Source: Lysobacter spongiicola DSM 21749
Lineage (GTDB): Bacteria > Pseudomonadota > Gammaproteobacteria > Xanthomonadales > Xanthomonadaceae
DNA length: 64,000 bases
Direction: 5' to 3'
Assembly: GCF_900167055.1 (NCBI RefSeq)
Contig: NZ_FUXP01000004.1
Coordinates: 124,001-188,000, forward strand
Part shown: one piece after another, positions 52,529 through 60,087 of the stretch
Position numbering within the stretch: the stretch's first letter is position 1
Layout: every line of letters begins with the position of its first letter
The notes under the pieces: model-generated
What the model was told of the DNA's origin: nothing
What the model saw: only the letters and a program-made list of their open reading frames with translations
Databases searched by the model: none
Translations under genes and position numbers: made by a program

Positions 52529-55306
52529 ATGGATGTCCTCGCCGGAGTACTGACCGCACTGGTCGGTGGTCCCGGACAACACGACCGGCTGCTGCGGCTG
52601 CATACGCCGTTGGGCCCCGAGGTCCTGGTCGCCGAATCGCTGGATGCGCACGAGGCAGTGGGGCCGTCGCCGGATGGCGTCACTGGCTATCGCCTGGCGC
52701 TGACCGCACTGTCGGTGGACGCGCACATCGATCTGGCCGAGCTGCTGGGGCAACCAGTACTGCTTGAATTGCTGACCGACGTGGCTGGCGTGCACCGCCC
52801 TTTCCACGGCCACGTCACCGCGTTCGAGCGGATCGGAAGCAACGGTGGCCTCGCCCGTTACCGCTTGGTGGTGGAGCCATGGCTTGCGCTGCTGCGGCAA
52901 CGCGTCGACAGCTTCGTGTTCCAGGACCTCACGGTGCCGGAGATCGTGGAGTCGGTGTTCGCCGACCATGTCGATGCCGGCGGAAAGCTGGTCCCGGCAT
53001 GGCGCTGGGATCTCGCCGACGCGTCCCGCTATCGCAAGCGCAGTCTCGCCACCCAATTCGAGGAGAGCGACCTCGCGTTCGTCGAGCGCCTGCTGGCCGA
53101 TGAGGGCCTGTACTACTGGTTCGAGCACGAAGGCGCGCCGGGTGATGACACCCTCGGCGGCCACGTGCTGGTAATCGCGGACCACGAACAGGCCTTCTCG
53201 GATGGCGGCGTCGTGCGATTCCATCGCAGCGACGTGACCGAGCGCAGCGACAGCATCCAGCAGTGGTCGGCATCGCGCCGCATGCAGACCTCGCGGCTGC
53301 AACGTGCCAGCTGGGACTACCGCAGCCGCGGTCTGCGCCCGGCCGCCGCGGAAGCACTTGCCGGGGATGCGCCGGTCACCGAGGACATCGACACCGTTGG
53401 ACCCTATGGTTGGCCGGACCGCGTGACAGGCGAGCGCCTGGCCCTGCAGCAACTGGAGGCCGCGCAAGTCGCCCGCCGGACTGTCAACGGCTCGGGCTCG
53501 TGGCGGGCGATGGCAGTGGGTTCACACTTCTCCCTGGTACAGCACCCCGGCCACGGCGCGGGCAACGAGGACAACCGGTTCCAGTGCCTGCGGCTGCATC
53601 ACCGCGCACGCAACAATCTCGATGCCGAAGTCCTGGCCCAGGTCGAGAAGCATCTGGGGATGGCCACCTCCTCCGCACTCCCGCTGCCGGGAGCATTCGC
53701 CGCCATGCCTGTTGGAGCCACGGAAGCGGACGGCGCTATCGACTTCTACCAGAACACTTTCGATGCCCTCCCCGCCGGCATCGCCTACCGCCCACGCACG
53801 CGCGACGGCTACGGCGAACGACTGCACCCCAAGTCGACGGCGCATGGCACCCAGACCGCCATCGTGGTCACCGATGGCCAGCCGGTGCAGACCGACCGCG
53901 ACCACCGCATCAAGGTCCAGTTTCCGTGGCAGCGCGGCTCCAACGCCAGCAATCGCCAGCCGCACCCCTCGGGCGATGACAACGCACCCGGTGCCGACAC
54001 GGCATGGACCTGGGTGCGGGTGGCAACTGCATGGGCCGGCGACAACTGGGGCAGCGTGCAGGTGCCGCGCCGCGGCCAAGAAGTGCTGGTCGCGTTCCTG
54101 GAAGGCGACATCGACCGGCCGGTGGTGATCGGCTGCCTCAACAATGGCCGAGGGCACGGCGATGCACCGCACAACCAGGTAGCGGGGGGCGCGGCCTGCG
54201 CCACCGGCAATGCTCCGGCCTGGTTCTCGGGGAACGACCACGATGCCGTCTTTAGCGGCTTCAAGAGCCAAGCTCTAGGCGAAAGCCAGACCGGTAGTGG
54301 TGGTTATCAGCAGTTGCGGCTGGACGACACCCCGGGGCAGGGACGGGTGCAGGCCAGCACCACCGAGCACGACAGCACGTTGAGCCTCGGCCACCTCAAG
54401 GGTGGGCGCGACAACATGCGCGACGGTGACCGCGGTTTTGGCATCGAACTGTCCACTGCTGCAAACGGCGCTCTGCGCGCCGGGGCCGGCCTGCTGCTGA
54501 GCACCGACCGCGGCCGTGAGCAATTGGATGCCGCCGCCGCGCATGCCCAGCTTGCGTCGACGGCGGAACTGGTCGCCGGCCTGGGCGAGGTCGCCAGAGC
54601 GCAAGGCGCCGAACTGCTCGACGAGCAGGGCGAGCTCCCCGCCCACATCGCACTGAAGGACTTGCAGGAGGCGCTGAACGCCACCGCAGCCGCGAGCGTC
54701 CCGGGAGGTGGTATCGACGGCGGAAGCGGCGAAGTGCAGGCGTGGGCCATGCCGGCGTTGCTGGCCAGCAGCCCCGACGGCATCGTCAGCACCACCCCGG
54801 CCGACCAGGTGTGGGTGGCCGGCACGCACGCTACGCTTGCCGCCGACCGGGACCTGCAGTGGGTGAGCCAGGGCGACACCATCACCGCGGTAGGCGGGGG
54901 AATCTCCCTTTACAGCCACGGAACGACACCCCCGGCGGGCAGGCCCAACCAGGAAACCGGCATCGCCCTCCATGCCGCCACGGGTGCCGTCAGCGCACGC
55001 GCGTGTGCCAACGAGGCGAGTGTTGCGGCGAAGAACAGCGTCACCATCGCAAGCACCCACGCCGACGTATTGCTATCGGCTTCAGGCAAACACTTGCTGC
55101 TTGCGGCAGGTGGGGCCTACTTGAAGCTGGAAGGCGGCAACATCGAGCTTGGTGCGCCGGGGACGATCGAGTTCAAGGCGGCCAAGAAGGAGTGGGCCGG
55201 CGCGCAGAGCGTGAGTGGGCAGGTGCCGGCGCTGGCGGCCGGCGAGCTGAAGGCCTGCGACTTCAAGATCAGGAAAGCAGCGCATTGCGGCGACGGTGTG
55301 GCATGA
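52529..55306 (+). CDS. vgrG: T6SS spike protein VgrG (TssI) with DUF2345 extension
   Basis: A 925-residue VgrG. The gp27-like part shows VHRPFHGHVTAFERIGSNGG and YRLVVEPWLALLRQRVDSFVFQDLTVPEIV; the gp5-like part has HRIKVQFPWQR, TWVRVATAWAGDNWG and GQEVLVAFLEGDIDRPVVIG. After a linker of about 150 residues comes a DUF2345 beta domain ending KHLLLAAGGAYLKLEGGNIEL. No enzymatic extension follows; the last residues carry two Cys (KACDFKIRKAAHCG). The ATG at 52529 has AAGGAGG eight bases before it. It should carry the adaptor-loaded effector encoded next; its stop overlaps that adaptor gene. Confidence 0.95.
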   Translation: MDVLAGVLTALVGGPGQHDRLLRLHTPLGPEVLVAESLDAHEAVGPSPDGVTGYRLALTALSVDAHIDLAELLGQPVLLELLTDVAGVHRPFHGHVTAFERIGSNGGLARYRLVVEPWLALLRQRVDSFVFQDLTVPEIVESVFADHVDAGGKLVPAWRWDLADASRYRKRSLATQFEESDLAFVERLLADEGLYYWFEHEGAPGDDTLGGHVLVIADHEQAFSDGGVVRFHRSDVTERSDSIQQWSASRRMQTSRLQRASWDYRSRGLRPAAAEALAGDAPVTEDIDTVGPYGWPDRVTGERLALQQLEAAQVARRTVNGSGSWRAMAVGSHFSLVQHPGHGAGNEDNRFQCLRLHHRARNNLDAEVLAQVEKHLGMATSSALPLPGAFAAMPVGATEADGAIDFYQNTFDALPAGIAYRPRTRDGYGERLHPKSTAHGTQTAIVVTDGQPVQTDRDHRIKVQFPWQRGSNASNRQPHPSGDDNAPGADTAWTWVRVATAWAGDNWGSVQVPRRGQEVLVAFLEGDIDRPVVIGCLNNGRGHGDAPHNQVAGGAACATGNAPAWFSGNDHDAVFSGFKSQALGESQTGSGGYQQLRLDDTPGQGRVQASTTEHDSTLSLGHLKGGRDNMRDGDRGFGIELSTAANGALRAGAGLLLSTDRGREQLDAAAAHAQLASTAELVAGLGEVARAQGAELLDEQGELPAHIALKDLQEALNATAAASVPGGGIDGGSGEVQAWAMPALLASSPDGIVSTTPADQVWVAGTHATLAADRDLQWVSQGDTITAVGGGISLYSHGTTPPAGRPNQETGIALHAATGAVSARACANEASVAAKNSVTIASTHADVLLSASGKHLLLAAGGAYLKLEGGNIELGAPGTIEFKAAKKEWAGAQSVSGQVPALAAGELKACDFKIRKAAHCGDGVA

Positions 55307-56229
55307 GTGCAGGCGACACGCCAGCCATCAACGCAGATATATCAGACCAGCTGTTTATCCTGGCCCGAAAGCATCTGCGCACCACGGTGCTGCTCGATCC
55401 GCTTGAGCCGCTCCAAGGAAACCTTGCGGCCCTGATCGAGGACAGGGCGAGAACGTCACGCTCAGTGGAGCTTCCGCCCTTCACCGGTCGATCGAGTACG
55501 GCACCGCTGCTGGTGCAACTCGACGACTGGCACGATCCACTACTGGATGCGTCGATTGCCCTCGCACGCGAGCAGAGCAGTAAGCCCGACGGTATCCGTC
55601 AGGTCGGCGGATGGATATTCGGATCTGAAACGTTGGATGCCCTCGCTGAGAGCATCGGCCGCCGCTTGGATGTAGCCCATGGAGCTGAACGTCGCCACCT
55701 GCGCGTGCATGATCCACGGGTTCAAACCTGTCTGATTCACATGCTAGACGCTTCCCGTCGTGCGTCCTTCTGCACCGGCAAGACGCAGTGGCTGTCGCTA
55801 CGTGAAGACGGCACATTGCAGATCTTTGTGGAAGCCGTCGACCAACCGCGCCGGATCATCACCTCGGCGGTAGATGGAACGCTGTGGCAGCGCCTACACG
55901 ACATCAGCGCCATCAATAGGGCCACGGCCGCGATGCGTCGCCTGGGGCAAGCCTTTCAGTCCCATTGGATAGCGCAGATCGAGTCGCTACTACGCCGCGC
56001 CCGCGAGCTCGGCTACGACGCGCAGCCGGATCAGATCGCCTTTGCCGTACATGGGCTGACATTGGGCATGGCCTTCGACCAGCACCCGCGAGTACGCGAG
56101 GCATTGAGCTCCGCAAGCGAGCGCGGCGAAGGGTTCTGCCAGGCGATGGCAGCCTTTACCCCGGCGGAGCTGCACGCGATCGCCGGTGCCCTTGCTTCTA
56201 CGTCTGCCCGGAAAGGATTCCCCGCATGA
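55303..56229 (+). CDS. DUF4123 effector adaptor (Tap/TEC family)
   Basis: A 308-residue protein with the DUF4123 layout: APLLVQLDDWHDPLLDASIAL, GGWIFGSETLDALAESIGRRL, and LRVHDPRVQTCLIHMLD with the conserved R-x-x-DPR core. DUF4123 proteins load a specific effector onto the VgrG tip. The gene overlaps both vgrG and the next effector gene by four bases (ATGA each), the classical vgrG-adaptor-effector cassette. The C-terminal half is helical and more variable, as usual. Confidence 0.85.
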   Translation: MSAGDTPAINADISDQLFILARKHLRTTVLLDPLEPLQGNLAALIEDRARTSRSVELPPFTGRSSTAPLLVQLDDWHDPLLDASIALAREQSSKPDGIRQVGGWIFGSETLDALAESIGRRLDVAHGAERRHLRVHDPRVQTCLIHMLDASRRASFCTGKTQWLSLREDGTLQIFVEAVDQPRRIITSAVDGTLWQRLHDISAINRATAAMRRLGQAFQSHWIAQIESLLRRARELGYDAQPDQIAFAVHGLTLGMAFDQHPRVREALSSASERGEGFCQAMAAFTPAELHAIAGALASTSARKGFPA

Positions 56230-58913
56230 GCAACCCGATCATTGTTGACATCCTGCAGTCGGCACCCGGTCAACCCGGCAACTGCCCGTTCTGCGACAAG
56301 CAGGGCCTGATGGTCTTCCCGCTCCGGCAATCAGCGCTGTGCTGCGACGATCCCGCACTGGCCGGACAGGTGCCCGAGGCAGGTCTGGGCGCGAGTGTCC
56401 AACTGTCCCTCGCCCGCCATGTAGCGCGGATGCTGCGGGAAGGCTACCTGTACGTTCTGATCGAGCGGCCGGGATTACGCTACTGGCAAGGGTACTTCGT
56501 TACCGACGATGCCTATCTGTACGCATTTCCCGTCAATGAACCTGCGCCTCGAAGCATTGCGTTTTCATGTTCGCGCGATGCGACCAATCCGGCAACGTCG
56601 GTGGTCGCCATCGAGCGCCCCGAGGAAGTCGACAAGACCTGGTGGCTGTTCACGCCTGATCCCTTGTCGGCCGCCAAGCTCGATGAGTACAAGAACAACG
56701 CGGACAGCTATGCCGGAGAAGGAAAGCTGCAGACGTTCAGTCCTTCCCGCTGGGTCGCCGGGGACACCGGGCAGGATCATTGCCTGGAGGGAACAGCGGT
56801 GCCCGAATGGGCCGCTGAACTCCGGGCCCTGGATATAACGGCGGGGGCCGGCAGCAGCATGCCGAGCGGCGTGCTTGCCATCAACCCACTATGCAAGGTG
56901 CTGCAGGAGCAGCCCTATCCGGCGCTGGCGGACCCGTTTACGCCTGATCCGCGTGCCCTCCATGAAGCTCGCCCACGCCTTCAGCGCGTTGCCGACACTC
57001 TCGTCGCAGAACAGGGTGCATGCATCGTCCTGCGCGACGCACTTGGCGTGACCCAGGAGCTCAACGCTTGGCGCAACGAAGCAATGGAGGGGTTGGAGCC
57101 GTGGATGCAGGCCAAGGATGAGTTTGGAGCGACCAATGCGCGGAAATACCACGTCGCTACCCGTCTGCGGGATGTGCGTTCCGGCATAAGGGACGCCTTA
57201 GTCCAGATGGGCGAGACCGCTGCCGAACGGCGTCATCGCGAGCAGGCTGAATATGCCCTGCGCGGCTTCGACGAGCCGCAGGTCCAAGCCATGTTCGGTC
57301 AGCAGCGCGCCGCACAGATCAGGGGCACGATCATGGACACCCACATGGACGACCCGTGGGGCCAGCTGGACAGCGACAAGGCCCGCGCGCGCGCGCGCGC
57401 CGAGGCGAAGATGACCGAGTACGCAGCCTTGCTGGATGGCACCGACGACGACACTTTGCGTGAATTCGACCGCCGAGCCGCACCGCTGCAGGCGCTCATG
57501 CAGCAGCGTGTGGCGGACCATCTCTCCTGGCTGAAAGCCCCCGAGCTCCATCGTGCATTGTGCGCCTACGACGAAAACGACCTGCACCACGGGTGGGCGT
57601 TCGCCGTGCAAACGGCACTGGCGACGACCGGGATGGAGGCCAGCGAAGACGGACAGGCGCTGCTTGACCTCTGGGCTGCGGACATAGCGATCGGGGAAGG
57701 CAACCTGCTATGGCGGACCTACGCCCTGAACCAGCGCCAGCTGACTGCCGATACGCAGCAGACCCTGGCAGAGCCCAATGCCGATGGCTGGAGTACCTTC
57801 GCCAGTATGACCGGTGCGGCGCAGGTCTTGCTGATCAGCTTCAAGCGCGCGGACGAAGCGCTCAAAGAGTGTGAGCAAGCAGGCCGGGTTGCTTGGTTCC
57901 AGCGCTCGCGACTGGGAGCATTGATGGGGTGGTATGCACACTTGGGGCGGGCTGTGTTCAAGACTGCCCTGCCGGTCGGAGCCGACCGGCAACTGGCCCA
58001 TGCGATGGTGCGCGTGCTGCAGGCACGGCTGGGCGGCTTCGCGCTGCAACTGCGCATGGAGGAGATGCATGCCGCTGGAAAATCATTGCAGCTGGCGCGT
58101 GCGCGTGGGCAGATCAACCGGCGCATTCGCGAAGCGGTCGAGGCCGAGGTCAGCCTGGGGCGACACGGTCAGTTCTACGGCTTCCGGTTTGCTGCACTGC
58201 TGACCATCACGGAAGCGGTGAACCTGCTGGTCAAGGCGCGCGAACTGCCGGACAGTGAGGCAAAGGATAAAGTTGAATTGGTGGCGGCTGGGCTCGCCCT
58301 GGTGGGCGGTAGTATGGAAATGATGGGGTCGGGTGGAGAGTGGGCTAGCAAGCATTTCTCCGCCGCGTCCAATACCGCCCGTATCGCCAAGACTTGGGGC
58401 GGAGGGATGCGGTTGTATGGGGGATTTCTGGGCGGAACCGTGGGTATTGCGGGTACAGTTTTCGACTTCGTATCCCTCGGAGAATCCCTCACACGCGAAC
58501 GTTGGGCTCTAGCGGTTGCTTACGGCTCGCGAGGCCTGATTGTCGCATCCGCGACAGCTATGGGCGCGACAGTCGCTTTCGCCGGCAGCGCGCCATTCCT
58601 GAAGCGAATGATGCTTCGAGTTAATAGTGTATTCCTGAAAGAGCTTATCCGGGTTGCAGCGCAGTTGGCAGTGCGTTTGGCAGCGAGACAGGTGCTGCTC
58701 TTCAGCTTGCGCATTTGGGGTGCACGCCTAGGCTGGGCCGGCTTAGCGGTTTCCACGGCGATTTTCTTACTGAGTCCGGATGAGTTTGAGGAGTGGTGCG
58801 AGAAATCGGTGTTTCGCAAAGACAAAGGCCAGCGCGGCTTTGTCAATGAAGGTGCGGAGCTGGCAACATTGGAGATGGCATTCAAAGGGTCGCAAGCCCA
58901 TGTATCTGTTTGA
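56226..58913 (+). CDS. VasX-like putative pore-forming T6SS effector
   Basis: An 895-residue protein. The N-terminus has NCPFCDKQGLMVFPLRQSA (Cys 20, Cys 23), the CxxC-Gly-x-PLR pattern of the VasX N-terminal domain (BTH_I2691-type T6SS effectors), and EGYLYVLIERPG after it. A long helical middle follows. Four hydrophobic segments lie near the end (about 681-705, 725-750, 757-790, 835-852), fitting a membrane-permeabilising toxin. It is loaded by the preceding adaptor (ATGA overlap). Base composition falls toward its 3' end. A 17-bp CG dinucleotide run occurs at 57384. Confidence 0.82.
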   Translation: MSNPIIVDILQSAPGQPGNCPFCDKQGLMVFPLRQSALCCDDPALAGQVPEAGLGASVQLSLARHVARMLREGYLYVLIERPGLRYWQGYFVTDDAYLYAFPVNEPAPRSIAFSCSRDATNPATSVVAIERPEEVDKTWWLFTPDPLSAAKLDEYKNNADSYAGEGKLQTFSPSRWVAGDTGQDHCLEGTAVPEWAAELRALDITAGAGSSMPSGVLAINPLCKVLQEQPYPALADPFTPDPRALHEARPRLQRVADTLVAEQGACIVLRDALGVTQELNAWRNEAMEGLEPWMQAKDEFGATNARKYHVATRLRDVRSGIRDALVQMGETAAERRHREQAEYALRGFDEPQVQAMFGQQRAAQIRGTIMDTHMDDPWGQLDSDKARARARAEAKMTEYAALLDGTDDDTLREFDRRAAPLQALMQQRVADHLSWLKAPELHRALCAYDENDLHHGWAFAVQTALATTGMEASEDGQALLDLWAADIAIGEGNLLWRTYALNQRQLTADTQQTLAEPNADGWSTFASMTGAAQVLLISFKRADEALKECEQAGRVAWFQRSRLGALMGWYAHLGRAVFKTALPVGADRQLAHAMVRVLQARLGGFALQLRMEEMHAAGKSLQLARARGQINRRIREAVEAEVSLGRHGQFYGFRFAALLTITEAVNLLVKARELPDSEAKDKVELVAAGLALVGGSMEMMGSGGEWASKHFSAASNTARIAKTWGGGMRLYGGFLGGTVGIAGTVFDFVSLGESLTRERWALAVAYGSRGLIVASATAMGATVAFAGSAPFLKRMMLRVNSVFLKELIRVAAQLAVRLAARQVLLFSLRIWGARLGWAGLAVSTAIFLLSPDEFEEWCEKSVFRKDKGQRGFVNEGAELATLEMAFKGSQAHVSV

Positions 58914-60066
58914 GTGGGGCATCTGGAGCATCCGTTCCGAAAGCCCGGAGAAGAAGGCGCACGAAGAGGCGCTGGTCGAAAAGGCCTTCGGCCCGAACTA
59001 CTTGGAAGAGTTCCTTGGAGCAGAACCAACAAGTGAGAATGCGGAAGCCGAGTGGTCTACAGCTGAGCGTGCCAGCGAAGGGCCCACCGATGGCGGTGCG
59101 TTCTACGAGGTGAACGACACCTTCATCGAAGCACGAGCGGCTTGGCAAGAGGAGAAGCGGGGGCTGGTCACGTTCCTAATGCTCGGGTTCGGCTACGCCT
59201 TGGGATACCTCCTGCTCTGGAAATCCGGCCTATGGCCAGTTATTCACATGACGTTCTACGGCACGACGCCATGGGAAACAGAGCCGAGTATTGGCGCTTG
59301 GGTCACAACGCTGCTTTTTACAGCCGTAGGATCCGGTATTACTTATCTGGTTTGGCGTTACGCCTTCAAGTTCATCCGCACCGAATTGTTTACCCAACGC
59401 CACCTGCTGATACGCTTCAACCGCAGGACCCGCCAGGTCCATCTGCACCGACCGAAGTACGCCGGTGGCATCGTCACCCTGCCGTGGGAAGCTACCTTGG
59501 CGGCGATCAACCCGCAGTTGCCCGACAGCCAGGGTTTGGGCGACACGCTGGCACTGGGATGGCCGCACGAACGCACGGGCGCCGGGTTCGATGAGATGGC
59601 TTTCGTAGGCCCACCGCTGGACGGTAACCGGGAGATGGAAGGCCTGTGGGAGTACATCCGCCGCTACATGGAAGACGGCCCGCAATCCGTTCCCAAACCG
59701 AAGTCGCTGCGTTCCCGCTTCCCATGGCCGTGGGACTCGCTAAAGGCGAGCCTCCACTTCATGCGCCCGATGTGGCGGCGCGGCGGTGGGTTGTGGGTCG
59801 TTATCGCCGTTCTTGTGCTTTCGCCGCTGATCGCGCTGCACAGCCTGAGCCACTGGGTCTCGATGCTGCTGTGCTGGCGCCCGCGCTGGCCCAGGGACAT
59901 TCGTGAAGCCGGCCGGCCCGGCAAACCCGTCCCGAAGCTTACCGTCGCCGAAGACTACGGTCCCGAGATCGGCGGTTACCTGCGTGCCAACGCCGAGCGG
60001 GATGCGGAAAAGATGCAAGCTCGGATCGCCAAGAAAACCAGACGTCGCGCTAAAGCAGTCGCGTAG
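58900..60066 (+). CDS. DUF6708-like multi-pass protein, possible immunity partner of the VasX-like effector
   Basis: A 388-residue protein with at least three membrane segments: VTFLMLGFGYALGYLLLW (about residue 89), VTTLLFTAVGSGITYLVW (about 132) and VVIAVLVLSPLIALHSLS (about 300). Between them lies a soluble beta-rich piece (RHLLIRFNRRTRQVHLHRPKYAGG, ...LPWEATLAAI) that fits DUF6708. Such proteins often follow VasX-like toxins; protecting the producer's membrane is the likely job, by inference. It overlaps the effector gene by 14 bases and shares its lower GC. A Lys/Arg-rich tail ends it. It converges with priA, 21 bases away. Confidence 0.75.
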   Translation: MYLFEWGIWSIRSESPEKKAHEEALVEKAFGPNYLEEFLGAEPTSENAEAEWSTAERASEGPTDGGAFYEVNDTFIEARAAWQEEKRGLVTFLMLGFGYALGYLLLWKSGLWPVIHMTFYGTTPWETEPSIGAWVTTLLFTAVGSGITYLVWRYAFKFIRTELFTQRHLLIRFNRRTRQVHLHRPKYAGGIVTLPWEATLAAINPQLPDSQGLGDTLALGWPHERTGAGFDEMAFVGPPLDGNREMEGLWEYIRRYMEDGPQSVPKPKSLRSRFPWPWDSLKASLHFMRPMWRRGGGLWVVIAVLVLSPLIALHSLSHWVSMLLCWRPRWPRDIREAGRPGKPVPKLTVAEDYGPEIGGYLRANAERDAEKMQARIAKKTRRRAKAVA

Positions 60067-60087
60067 GAGATCCCTCATGAGCGAGTG

